Origin: Serinus canaria
Taxonomy: Eukaryota > Chordata > Aves > Passeriformes > Fringillidae
Assembly (NCBI RefSeq): GCF_022539315.1
Contig: NC_066315.1
Span: forward strand, 15,847,649-15,911,648
Direction of reading: 5' to 3'
DNA length: 64,000 nucleotides
A program made the translations under genes and the position numbers. The first letter of the stretch is position 1. Each line of letters begins with the position of its first letter. Below are positions 1 through 13,200 of this stretch, piece after piece. The notes under the pieces were generated by a model. That model was given only the letters and a program-made list of their open reading frames with translations, ran no database searches and was not told where the DNA came from.

Positions 1-3000
1 GTCTCACTGCCGAGGGCTGTCAAAGGAGTTGACAGCTGAGAACATGAGAAGGGTTTCACACAGCAGCAGAGTGTAAAGATCACAGAGTGTAAAACCAGAG
101 TGTCATCCCAGGGCCACCCTGCTGAGTCGTCCCTTGGAGAAAACATGTCCAGCTCTGCCCTGAGCACCAGCACTCCCTTGCTGTCCCACCTTCCCCGCTG
201 GCCCATGGCATCCTCCAGCTCCTGGTGCACCCACAGAGTTCCACACCTGCCCAAACCTCCAGCTGTGAGATGCAATAAACATCCATGGAGGTTTTGTGTC
301 TCCTGGAGCACAAGCTGAGTCCTTCTTGAGAGTCCTCCCTGTTTGTGTCCTAAGCTGACTCCAGCTGTGCCCCACAAGTTGACAGTCATCCCTGCACATC
401 CAGAAGCAGGGAATATGCCTGTATCTGGGGATCTGTGCCTCTTGTCCCAGAGGTTTCTCCTGCAAGCCTTCCCATATGATTCAGAGAAACAAGCATCTTT
501 ATTTGTGATGATGTGATGTCTTTCTCATGTATATTTAAAAGTCTGAGATATAAACCTCTTCATAGAAGTCAAAACAGAAAATATGGTGTTGACTCTGCTG
601 CCCCACTTGAAAGACTTGTGTGTAGTGGGAAATGTGCCCTTGTTATCACCATTTTTGGAATTACCTCTAATTTTCAATGAACTAACTGCAAGCAAGTGAT
701 GAGTTTGCATCAACACTCCTAAAATTAGTAGGAAGATTTAGCTGCATCCTGGATTTGTTTTGGATGAGCCATAGCAATCCTGTGTGTTATTTGTTAACTG
801 CATCCACTGCTTACTTTTGGTGGTATGTGACTGCTGGTTGCAGACACACGATGCTGCCATTGAACCCCAGCCAGTGCCCAAGCAGGGTTCTTTCCAAGGA
901 CATGTGTGTACTTGCAGAAACAGAAGGATGACAGATGAGAAGACTCTTGTGGTTTGTTTTCCTGTGTAAACAAAAATGCTTTTTGATAAACACAACCAAG
1001 GATGCAGGGAGCTACACCAGGAAAACAATCTTAGGAAAGCCACTCCTGGCTGCAAAGTTTAATCTCCTTCCCCAAAAACATTAATGAGTTGCTACTTAGC
1101 ACTCAGCTGCATGCATGCCATTAGAACTGTACCAGAGTGGGCTGTGCTCAGAGATGCCCGGGTCACTTGTCACAGATATTCCAACCACCAGCTGTAGACT
1201 TCTGATTAGAGCACAGGTTAAAAACCCTGCATTTGAGATCCTGATTTCCTCTTGGAGTCTAACAGAGAGAGTTGTTCCTCCAGAGGCTATTGTGTTAGAT
1301 GTCTGAAGTTCAATCACACAAACAGTCCTTCACCCACCCTCAAATTCACTTTGGACAATTCTGGAGAAGAGTTGTGCTTCATCCACAGCCAGGTTTTACC
1401 CACACAGCAAATGCAGACTGTGCATGGAAGTTTTGCAAAGCCAAAGGGCTATAAAACATCCCAGCAACAGGACAAGGGACTCTGGGGCCTGGGGAAGAGA
1501 AAGAAACGTTAAATTAAATTTTAAATGGATGATTCCTGGAGCCAGTTCCTGCAGTGCTGCAAAGCCTGAGTCCATGCTCTCCAAGGCCATCTCCGGACAC
1601 AGCTACTGGGAAATATCATGTTAGAAAGCTGGAGAAAATCCTCTTCAGACTGTTTGTCTTGAACAGGCAGAAAGATGCTGGAGACTGGGGACTGCCCTCA
1701 GTAGGGTCAGGGATGGGGCTGGGGGCCATGGGTGGCATTGCTGAGCAGATGACCCCGTCTGTTTTCAGTGAGCATCTCTCAGCCCTTCTGCCCAGCACAG
1801 GCTGCCCTCACTGGTCAGGTTAGTGACTCAATAACCCATTCATTGGGAACACGTGACAGACACTTACCACATACCCTAAATATTCTCAATAGCTGGCATT
1901 TCTGAGACTCAGGCTCCTTTTTAACACCCCAAAGCTCTTAGTAAAGAGCTGTATCGGAAGTGAAATTTTACACTTCCCACTAACATTTTATTTAGTATTT
2001 TTATTACTGGCTGCAGCACAGCACTTGTGGTCTCATAGGTCCTCTTGCAGTTTGCAGCCTTAAAAATAGATATTTTTTTGTTGAGGGGAGAAAATTCTTA
2101 TTAGGACATTTAGGCACTTTAAGGAAAAAAAGGCCAGTGTTTGCAGCTGGCTCCATTTACCGATTAGAGTTTCATTAACCATGGTAATAGTATTCCTGCT
2201 AGTAAATACTTGCTGGAGTATTTACTTTACAATGCTAAAACATTGCTAGAAAACAATACTCTCCTCTGTTTTCTCATTCCAATAAAGTTACCTAAAATTA
2301 CAGAGGAGTAATAGATTCCAATGGAGGGCTGCACACACACCCCTAGATTATCTCTATGCATTATCTCATTCACATGATTAGCAGCCATTATTTAACCAAC
2401 TTTCTTCTTGTTTTTATACAAACAGGAGGTCTGCCTATATAATCAAAACATTTTCTCCACACAGCAAGTATTCCCATTTTCTGACTGGGAGAGTCAACAT
2501 CTGACCCAGAACTAGAATTAACCATTTAAGTTTTAAAGAGTAGCAAGGAGTTAAGATAGAAAGTTTTGCATGAGTGAAAAGAAGTTCCAGGGAATAGGGA
2601 TGAGGACCCTGGCAGGACAGGACAGGACAGACAGCAGGCAGTGGTTTCCAAGTGTCATTGTTTCCAGAAATTTTGTTTCTTTGTCCCATCCATCTCCTCA
2701 TCTCCCCATACATCCAGAGTCCTCAAGCAAAGCTTGCTCTGCCATCATAGCTCTGTTTTATGTCAGTACCTTGTTATCTCAAAGCTGGCTCCTTTTTCTC
2801 TTTAGTCATTTTATTTTGTATCCCTGAGAAATTAATCTATGGTTAAGAGCCATCTGTCATCTCCTACAGATTTTTCCCTTTTGTAATTCACCTGCAACTC
2901 TCACATCCATTAGAGATTGAGCAGAAACGAAAAAAAGATCTGAATGTCTCAGAAGTTTGCCCTATAAAAGAAAAAATAATATAAAATCATAGTATGGTTT

Positions 3001-6000
3001 CACTGGAGCAAAAATTTAATCTGATTATACGTCTCTCTGGCTTTCTTACATCTCTTTCCAGGCTAAGCTTTTGTTTATCTGCACTTTGAAAGTATCCCTA
3101 CTTTGGAGACAGTATCCCCCACTCACTGAAAAGCACAAAAAATATTTAGAAAGATTACTTTTTACCAGAAAGTTACCTCTGCTTGACCCTACTTTTCCAC
3201 AGATGGAGCCCTACTCAAACACTTTTTGCATTGATAACTGTATTTGATATCCATCAAGGAGGTGTTCAAAATTTGCAATGCTATCAAGGATATCTGCAGG
3301 GATTGTTAAGTGTTTGGGGACTTAATAGTACTGAGGCTTTCACTGACTGGGGAAAAAAGGGTATCAATTTTGAAATATACCAACTTACAAAGAAAGTGCT
3401 TTCTTAGGGATTTTTCTTTAAAAATCTTGCTGAGGTTTGTACTGGCAATAAACATACACTGATGGACTGAATTAATTTCCCTGTGTGATCAAAACACATG
3501 ATGTGTTTGATAATGGAATTACAGAACACTCTGCTCTCATAAGGACATTGCTGCAATCAAATCTTCTCTTCTGATCTGGCACAGCTGACATATGAGCATG
3601 CACAGGAGGGAAGGACAGGAGGAGGGTAAGATGCATTTGCCTTGGGATGGGAAGCCAGTGAAGGAGGCAGCTGCAACCATGGCAGCAGAAGCTTCTAGGG
3701 GAAGGGTGACTCAGTCACATGAACAAATTCAGGGAAGAGGGAAGAAGGAGAAGGGAGGTTTGGTGGCATTTGGCTGGCTGCATCAGCCTTACTGCTGCCT
3801 TCACACCAGCAGCAACCCTTATCCTGAGCACATGACAACAGGCACACAGGGGAGAAGTCCAGGTCTCATTCTCACTGGGATAAGGTGCAGCATCTGGAAC
3901 AAGCAATACAATTAAATGTATCAACAGCAGCCTGTGTCTGTTGGTATTTGGTCAAGGTGTGCATGGTGACCCTGAGCTGCAGCAGCTAGGCAGGAGCCAG
4001 GCTCCCAGCAGGTCCTTTTGTGGGACATCCCCAAGGGAGGGCTGCTGGCACATGAGTGCTCCTGCAGACCCGTGTCCTTCTGGCAACACTCAAGCCAGTG
4101 AGCAAATCCATTCTGGAAAGCCAGGGCATGATCCAGTGCTGCCTGATACAGAATAAAGATAAATACCTCACACTGGCTGAGGTCCTGGGTTTGTCTTTCT
4201 TCTTCCACTTTCCCAGATGCCAGCTGAGCCACGAGTGCAACAGACAGAGGGGTAATTTGGCATCCCTGCCAGATGGACTCACTGGCCATTGGTGACCCCA
4301 GAGCAGTCAGATCTGAGTGTGACATTTGGTCATTGCAGCTGCAGGGGCAAGGAACAGGTAAAGCTGTTCAGCCAGCAGCAGGAGGAGCACCCAGCCTTTG
4401 GCACCACTGCAGCCCTCTGCAGATGTTGCCCCATGACAACCCCTGTGCCCAGCCCCTTCCCAGGAGCATCCCTTGGCCTTGCAGCTTCTGGAGGCACTGA
4501 GGGACATTGATGTTTCCCTGTTGGGTTTTACTGGTAAGGACAGACAAGCCTGAAAACTTCCCACAGCTTCTCAATTTACTGTTTCCAGGAAGCCCTGACA
4601 CATGGAAGTTAACAAGCCGAAGCACCATCCTTTGGTATTACCCACTGTACTGCATTCAGAGATGTTCCACTGTAAGGCCAGTCAGTGACTTTCCTCTCCC
4701 ACACATGGAGAAAAAAACATTTTCATAAAAGCCCAAGTAATGGTGAGAAAAAAGCTTTTCAAAACCAGCAGGAACGTATGGGATTTCCAACCCTTTTCCA
4801 TTTTATCAAGGTACATTGTCCTGGGGACTGTGACTGGGACAGATGGTAAGGGTTTTTCTTTGAATTTTATAGCCTGTATTCATTTACCAAGCTGAGCCAA
4901 CATTAAAATGTGTATTCATCTTCCATTTATTGCACTGTGCATCACCCACTTGGGTCATTATGCTTTTTTTGTCAGTTTACTATTTTTGAAAGGAGGCAGA
5001 CACACACATTTTAAAAGCCTCTTTCTCATTTAATCTCAGCCACTGACATGCCTTTGAAGATTTGGTTTTGAAGGGATGTGGTATCAGTGATCTTGACAAA
5101 CATTTCAGTTTGCCCACTGCCAGCCAGGGACTGTGCACACAAGTTTGCTTTTACTAACTGCAGAAATACAAGCAGAACAGACTTACAGTAGGTATATAAA
5201 CAAGAAGGTCACAAGGTTAATGTTTGACTCTAATCCTAATGACTTTTTTTTGAGCCACGCACAAAGCATGACACCAGAAAGAATCCACTAACAAAGTAAA
5301 GATAAACAAGTACAAGAGCACAACCCTCCTTTGTACACCAGCTTCAGAAGTTGCACAAAGGTATTTAAAGAACAAATAAAAATACCCTGGTTTTATAACA
5401 GACGTAACTTTATCCATTCCTTTCCATTATATGTGCAATAAATTGCTCCAAGGTGCCAATAAATATCAGAGGAACTTGGTGGTTGATAAATATTTTGAAA
5501 AAATAGAAACTATTGCTTAAATAATCATTGTATGGAGAAAATACTCTCCCACAAAATCTATTAAACAGGGTTAATGAAGTAGCAAGAAAAAGTTTCAAAC
5601 CTATTCCTCCAACTTCTAATTCAGAACAATTCTTTCAAGCTGAGTTTCAGGCAAAAATAATGAGGAAAGCTGCTGAATATGGTCTGAGTCAACATAAATT
5701 GAGTCAACTGTTTACAGAAATGTTTGCAAGCTGAGACAAATACATTCTGGATTGTTTAGTTGTGTGCAAGGTGATTTGAAATGCAGCAACTATATTATGG
5801 CTGTTAGAAAAGCTTCGTCAAAATAAAGCAATATTGCTAAGGGCTCTTGAGACACAGATAGCAGACCCAAGCCAGTAAACAAACCCCAAAAGAAGTGCAC
5901 ATAATTTACAAAAAATACAAATGCCTCCAGCAAATCTATTCACATTTTTTTCACAGAAAAATGTAAAACCTTATCAGAAGTCTGCTTCTGTGCCCAGAAT

Positions 6001-8464
6001 ATTTGTTCTGTTTTGGGACAGTTTACTTTGGCGACTTACTCAGCTTTGCATCTGTAATTAAATGATGAAGATGAGACAACGTGACTCTGGAGAGATCATA
6101 GGAAACTGCATCTTATCTGTTTGCCTTTATTTACAGAGCTCTTCATGTTTTGGCCTCCCTAATGCATTTTTCATTAAAGGAGAGCAAGCTTGACACACAA
6201 TGTTCTCACTCAGTGTACGCAGGAACTGTGATCCAGAGGCAAAGTCAGGCAGTTTCTACCACTCCAGCTTCTACCCATTAGCAGTTTTTAAGTGATTTCT
6301 GATTTCTGCTACTTTGGATGATAGACATGTCTCCCAGTGCTGCCTTGCTCCATGGTGGGAAAGAAGTTCCAGCCCACTTCTGGTTCTGCAGCAGTCAGAC
6401 CCCAGTGGGTCTCTCAGCTAGAACTCAAGTCACATCTAATTCAACATGAGCATGTATTATTTCCAGCAGGGCAGTACCCTGGTACTCAACATTGCCCCAT
6501 TGGGGAAGACCCTGCAGACCCCTGACAGTGTTTCACTGCCATGAGAGACATCTCTGCTAATCCCCAGCTGAAATATCTGCCCAGAGCAACGTATGAAATC
6601 CCAGGGAGGGGGATTTGAAATCCCACGGCAGCTGGAGATTGGGAGAGCTGAATGGCTCTCAAATGCTGATCAGAGCAGAGACCAAGAACCTCATGCTGAT
6701 GGTGGCACTGCCTTCTCCAGGGCACCCTTAGGCCCAGAGGGACAGTGGGCAATTTGCAGGGTGGCACCTCCCAGAGGGCAGAGGCAGAGCCCAGCTGGCA
6801 CAGGCCATGCTACAGCAGGGCAGCTGCAGGATCCTTCAGCTCCATCTGCAGATGGAGCAGGACTGAACTCATCTAACTTCTGAAGGGTGAGGGCTCAGTC
6901 TGCTGGAGTTGTCTTGGCTACTTCTGTGGACAGTGCAAGGGAGGACTCCAAGAGAGTGGAGTAACCATCCCCCCATCCACCAGCCCTCCTCCCCTGGAAT
7001 GCTCGGATAACTAGCTCCAGATCAGCTGGGACTTAGTCACAGCGTGGATGTCTGTTTCTGGATGTGCAGCACTGAGCTCCTTCCACATGCTCTCTTCCAT
7101 CCAAAATGCCTCTCTAGAAGGATCTGTTTCTCTAGTGAATGATAAAGACAATCTGGGGTACCTAAATCAGCTGTAAAGTCCAACATGGCACTTGCTAAAA
7201 CTAAAGAAGGTGTATTCCACAAGAACTGATCTGCTACTCAGGTGTTCTCGGGAAACCACCACACAGTGCCTCTGCACAGGTACCATGAGGAGGGGGTCAT
7301 GATCCTGCATCAGAGGGAAATCACTGCTCTGCAACCATCTTGTCCAAGGGCTGGTGTGGAGGTGACTGAGAGAAAACAGGAGACCGTGGTGACTCTCAAG
7401 CCACAACCACTTTTGAATGAACCCTTCAGGCCCATATAAGTGAGGAGTCTGGCGTTCACCCAGTTTATTGGCATCAGTGGAGGTTGATGTGAAGGGTTGG
7501 GCTGTGAAGAGAGGAATGGTTTGATTTCTTATCCACCAAAATCAGCTCATGGTTATGCACAACACTTCATAACAGCAGTACTGTAAATTACCTTCCAGCC
7601 AGGAGTCTTTGCCCAGAAGGCTGTTTTTTTAAATCTCTGTCACTATTTCAGCATTCCCACTGTTGTTATTCTGATAAGGAGATTTAGAAATGTTCATATT
7701 TTCTGATCAGCAGCCTGGAAATTTCTCAACATAAAATGCAACTTTCACAAGTTCCCAATATCATCCCAAGTTGCAGAGAGATATGAGGTACCCCTGCTGG
7801 GATGCAGTGGTGGGCAATCTGTTAGCAGACAACAACAGCAACAGCAGGCCCACAAAACATGCTTACCAGAGCCAGGATTCCCTGAAACACCAACCAGCTG
7901 CCCACTGATGGATGTGCATTTCAGAGAATCAATGATCTTTATAAAGATGCCCCTGTTTGTGGTGAGGGGATGAGCATGGGGCAGAGGCTGAGGTTTACAT
8001 GGAAATTGAAAGAGCTGTTGCACTTTTCTCCCCACCTACCCCTGCCCACCCAGCACAGTGCAGGCAGCATGCTCCCAGCAGCCTCCCCTGCTCAAGGGGT
8101 GGTGGCTGTCACCACTCTTGGTGAGCTACAGCAAGGGGCATCAATCTGGTCAAAACCAATGGGTGCTCTACACAAATTGCACTTCAAGTGCCTCCAATGC
8201 CCAGGGAGCAAAACCCCTTCCCACCCTGGGAGCTTTGCTTTTACAGGCTCAGCAGGGCATTCTGGCAGGAAAAAATTAACACAAATCCCAGATTAAAAAT
8301 GACATAGAAAAATAACAAAAAAACCATAATTTCTGTTCTTCTGTACACAAATTTTTTGAAATTCCTGAGCATTGATGGTCTGAGACAGGCAGAGATATAT
8401 CTGAAAACTAACTCCTCACTAGGGATGGGAATTAAACAGCTCAAACATTCTTGTGACAAGGCTA
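1..8464. other. Unique non-coding DNA, no gene recognised
   Basis: I see no known protein, RNA gene or mobile element here. Open frames are short, overlap on both strands and have no recognisable domain. The stretch around 1,940-2,420 is AT-rich, free of recognisable repeats, and carries a perfect MEF2-type site at 2,060-2,069, so it could be a conserved regulatory element. A short (GGACA)3 run lies at 2,614-2,628. The part from about 3,590 to 4,560 is richer in G+C but poor in CpG, as is common in methylated vertebrate background DNA. Confidence 0.6.
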
Positions 8465-8516
8465 AACAAAACAAAATAATTAAAACAAAAAAAAAGCAAG
8501 AAAAAAAGCAAGAGTT
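8465..8516. repeat. A-rich low-complexity tract
   Basis: The plus strand is almost all A with scattered C, T and G, and ends in two AAAAAAGCAAG-like blocks. It is simple low-complexity sequence. I see no target-site duplication or retroposon body that would make it a poly(A) tail. Confidence 0.7.
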
Positions 8517-8943
8517 TGTTTCCTAGCCATCGTTAGCTAGGATGTGTCAAGAATTTGCTTCCATAATGAAAAAACCTTGGCTGAAGCAGTTTCAACCTGT
8601 AGAATAAATTTACTGGTTTTAAAAGAATATATAAACTTGTAGCACGACTGACAGACGAGCTGTGTCAGAGTGGCTTCAATTTAAAACTGAGCAAGCATCA
8701 CCAGCATTCCCTCTGGATTTAAAGTGGTACTGCTTCTGTCATATTTTTGGCTGTTTCCATCCTCCTGTGAGTTCCCTCCACCACACAACTATGGAAATCT
8801 GATTTTAAACTCATGCACTCAGATATTTCCAAGTATGATAAATTTTGTATGAAATGAGAAACTCCTAGAGGTGCCAGGAGATGGTGTTTCAAGGCTCTTT
8901 AGCAAGAGGCAACCAAGTAAGACAGGATAGGTCTCTGCACATT

Positions 8944-8955
8944 GGGGGGGGGGGG
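8944..8955 (+). repeat. Poly(G) run of 12
   Basis: Twelve uninterrupted G residues on the plus strand. Such runs are rare in vertebrate DNA compared with poly(A), can form quadruplex-like structures, and are prone to length error in sequencing. Confidence 0.85.
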
Positions 8956-9686
8956 AAGACCAAGAGACAAGATTTTCTAATGTGCCTCTCAAATGATGAA
9001 GTGTGATGAAGTGCAATGTAAACTTTATAGTCAGCCAATATATCTCATAACTGCCTAAAAATTTCTGAGTACAAAAATATCTGTAGGTAGGCTAGAAATG
9101 CAAATTTTAAACATTTGCTGTAATTTCAATCCTCTTGAGTTGTTACTCTGTTTCTCTCTAAATAGTTATCTTTCCCTGGCTGCCTGCAGACCTCAGGAGC
9201 ATCTTTCCACTAGCCTGGGAGCTGGATAAAGGACTCTACTGTATCAGCAAATATAGCACAGACTGAGACAGGACAGCACGTAGGGCAACTCAATGAATGT
9301 GCTGTTATTTAGACACATGAACCAGAAAGGTTCTTGCCACTACTTATGTTGTGACACAGAGGCTCTAGCTTGAATTTCAGTGGAATAAGTGGCTGGAAAA
9401 GCCCAGGCACTGGTGTGGCCAAAGTCTTGGCACCTTGTGTAGGCTAGAACAGAACTAGTGGTGTCCTGAAAAGAGCACCTCCTCGTTACAGCAGGCTCAA
9501 AAGCCTCTAAGAAGAATTTCTCTAAACAAACCATCTGGTTAGCCCCACACGCCCACTTATTTTGCCCAATTTTAGACAGATTCAAATTGACAAACATTTT
9601 CCAGAGCTCTGACCTTTCCCAGTCTGCCCATCTCTGGCTTCTCCTCTAATTAACAAGTGTTTTCTCCAGAAAGATCTATTACACAT

Positions 9687-10247
9687 CTATTCTAAGCAAA
9701 AACTAAACATACAGAGGCTGTTCCCATCCAGAGCCCACCGCAGGGAGGGACCCATGAGATCTGTGATGATAAACAGCAACCTGCAATCTGCTCCCATTTC
9801 CCCAAGGTCATCAGCAAAACAGAGAGTTTGCTCCCCTTGTAAATTCTTCACATGCTGCCAAGGCAGAATGTACACCTCAGTATCCAGACCAACAGCCCCA
9901 GAGAGCACAGAAACAAAAATGCAAAAGGAGGATTCATTTTCTCCCAATGATGTCAAAAAGCCTTTGTATCCTGCTTCGTGATGGCCAGGAATGCTGAAAG
10001 CTCCTAAGAGGATGAGGACTTCCTTCACCTTAGAAGAGACACTGCAGATCAGCTTGTCACAGGCTCTGGGTTCCTGATTTAAAACATGCAGCAAAGTCAG
10101 CTTTTGGTATTTTCCTGAATGTAATTTCCATTCCCATGTCTCATTCTCACTCTGGTACTGCATTACACAGGCCCTGACTCTGTGCCAACACCACTCTTCC
10201 TGTGGTAAGATCAAATACAGATTAAGAAGATAACCTATCTTTCTCAT
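9687..10247 (-). other. Unassigned 186-codon open frame
   Basis: This is the longest open frame outside the minisatellite. The predicted protein starts MRKIGYLLNL, is rich in Trp and Cys, and shows no signal peptide, transmembrane segment or motif I recognise. Inside the frame, a pyrimidine-biased stretch ending in CAG lies just upstream of 10,199 (minus), so the piece 10,199-9,687 could instead be a 3' terminal exon with an in-frame stop. By my rough estimate an open frame of this length is expected about once by chance in 64 kb read in six frames. It is more likely fortuitous than real. Confidence 0.12.
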
Positions 10248-13200
10248 CTTTAAAACTATTAGAATTTTTTTCTTAACTTTTTAAATCTGTATTTACTTTC
10301 AAATGGATTCACAGTGTAGCCTCCAAAGGTGTGAGCCAGCATGGGTGGGGAGTTGCACCAGGTCGGACTGAGTGTAAAGAGGAGAGCAAGAGGTGGAAAC
10401 AGTGTAGAGAGCATTTCCACCCAGCATTGGTTACAGTGAAACCAGAGCATCCCCCCAGCACAGCCTGGGTATGGTGAGTGCGAGGATGTCAGGAGCTCCC
10501 TGTTGTGTGGCTGGGCTTGATGAGCACCAGCTGTGAGTGGAGTGACAAACACAGTATGGAAATGCATGGAAATGGAAAAGGGCTCCCAGCCTGTGGGTTG
10601 TTTCATCACCCACTCCTTAGCCAGGCTTTCAAAGGTGACACTGGACTGTCCTTAACACCTGTGCTCCTGTGGGACCATCTAGATGCACCATGGCAGAGTG
10701 GGGTGGGATTAATTCCAGGACAAGATGCTGAGAGCAGGAGGCTACATAGAGATTGGGCATTACTTCAGGCTTTTTCTGCAGTTCAAATTTACCAGTCAAT
10801 AGTCAGAAAAGGGACCCAAAGCATAAAACTGTGTGAAGATCAAGATCAGGCCACACAAAGGAAGGCACACTGCAGTGAATGTGTCCCATGTTTGTCTGTG
10901 ATCTGAGCACAGTGCTAGAAGAGCAACCAGGAGTTAGTTATCAGAGCAATGGATATTCCACATACTGTCAACAAAAGGATTCAGCCTGAAAGCCAGTGGG
11001 ACCATTATTCATGTTAAGCTATTTCACAAAGCATGGTGTGCCCAGAAAACCTGATACAGAGCAAAGCAGATAAGAAGGTAATGGAGGTTTCCAGAAGTGA
11101 TCCAAGAAAGCATGTGAAAAATGTCTGCATGGAAAAAAGCACATGGGAAAGGGCACAGTTTGTAACAGTGCTGGGGAAAGAAAATACAATGGTAAAGTGC
11201 TTTTATGAGCTTCAACTTTGTAAGCTACATATAAGCTAAGAGGATATGTGCTGGCTGCAGATACAGCCCCTCAAGCACTAACAGCTGCCTGCCAAAGCAC
11301 CTCCTAGATGTCATGATCTCACAGACAAAGTCCTGTCAGCTCACAGACAAAATGCACCAGGATTCCCATGGAACTGCCGTGCATGAGGTGCTGTACAAAA
11401 TGTTTGTAGCCAAGGGAGGCCAAGGCAGCATATTCCTAAGCTCTGCCAGGAAAGCCAGGCAAAGTCTCAGTGCTAGGTGGGTTTTGTTTGGTGGCATGGT
11501 GACCACATCACCAATATAGAGCAGCACTTTGCAGAGAGTACAAGGAAGCCAGACAGTGATTTAAATTCCTCAGAGAAGAGATACCACAGAAAAACTCTTA
11601 TCCTGATGCAGTGGGATCAGGGAAGACACTAAATTTTACTGCAGATGCCAAAGAAGTGTGGGCCAAGTCAGGCCCATGTGAATGACTCAAGGAAGTTTTT
11701 CATCTAGAGCAATGAAGACACAGAAAGAAAATGAAATGTTCCTTGCTGTCCTGAGCTGTCTGTGTTAGCAGAAGCTACATTTAAACAGAGTATTATGAAT
11801 ATCCTACTTTTCTACATTTAGTACAGATCAGAGAAGAAAACACCAGTCAGTGAAGTGCATACCAACCATTTCTGATAAGTTCGTTTTATTCTAGAGGAAG
11901 AAATACTTATGCCACTTTAATTCCCAACTTAAATGAACCAAATACATAAACAAAGCCTTTTCTGGTACCTTCCAAGAGCAGGTCTCAACATTTTTTACTG
12001 CTCCATCTCATAGTCCCTTTGTGGTGTATTGCATATGTGGAGAAAAAGCTCCAGAAGGGCAAATGAATTGCATAAAACCTGTGGCAGTATTGGGAAATGA
12101 GATGAGATACAATTTCTGTGTCCTATTTAATAAAAAGGAAGTCATCTGTCTTCTTTAATTGAGGTGTCCAGTTTCCTTTTCCAATCTATATATCAATAGA
12201 AGCTTATTCCTTCTAGAGATTACAGATTTTACCTATTGTGGCATGTTAAAGGAATAGTTTGGGGTTTTATAGCTGTTTTTATGGAATGCTGAAGCATACA
12301 ACATAAATTACTTCATAAACATCACAATATCACAATGTAAACTTCATTAACCTTTAGTAGAAGCTGTCAGCTAAACACATGATTAAGAAAATTGGCAACC
12401 AGCTTGCTTCTTGGCTCTCATGATTTAGAATTTGATCACTATAAATACATACAATTCCAGGATGGCCAAATACTGTACTTCAATATTTGTCCATAAAATG
12501 GATTTGAAATGCATGCAGGATGGTACAGCTTTCGTCAGAGGAAGTTATTATCTGTGATAAAAGCAATTGTTGACATTACAAATGCAAACTGGACTGTTCA
12601 GAAGGAAAATTTAATAAAAACAAAGCAAATGTAGATAGGAAAAGGGAGGCTAGCAGTATGGCAAAGCAAAGCCAGATGTAGCAGTAAATATCTGCCCAGA
12701 GGCAAACCTGCACTGCTACCTATCAGAGTGGCAGCACAGGTGGTTTGTTTTTTTACACTGGACATGGTGGGTAGGCAGACAAGAGGCAAGTATGCACTTC
12801 AGCTGAGAAAAAGTCAGGCTAACCTTACATTTCATCCTGATGTGTATTATCTTAGAAATGAGAAGGGCCATTTTATCAGGGAGCATTTGGGGTTTCAGTT
12901 TGCATTTAAAACAAATGCGATTACCTACATCTCCTCTTAGCAATTGTCTCAGCTGCACAGGTGAGTAAGAAATCAAGTGAGCCAGGAGCACCAAGTCAGT
13001 GTGGGATTCTCTGCAAGGCCCAGTGGGCCACAGGAGATGCACCAAAGCTGTGCAAGCCCTGCCCCTGGACCACCCCTGCCTGTGCAGGGCTGGAGAACTG
13101 CCCCCAGGTGAAGTGTCATTCCCTGCCTTCTCTCCCAGAATACAGCACATGCACAACATCAAAAAAAAAAAAAATTAAAAAGCTTTGAAAACTGCAGAAC

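Noticed and set aside
3921..4325. 134-codon minus-strand frame and overlapping plus frames
   Set aside because: Several frames overlap on both strands in GC-richer DNA, with no recognisable domain and no conserved-looking residues.
5528..5734. 68-codon plus-strand frame with protein-like composition
   Set aside because: I do not recognise the peptide, no splice or promoter context supports it, and the antisense frame over the first part is also open.
12858..12960. Possible first coding exon ending at a perfect donor GTGAGTAAG at 12,961
   Set aside because: The donor match is strong, but about two such matches are expected by chance in the window on both strands. No downstream acceptor exon is recognised.
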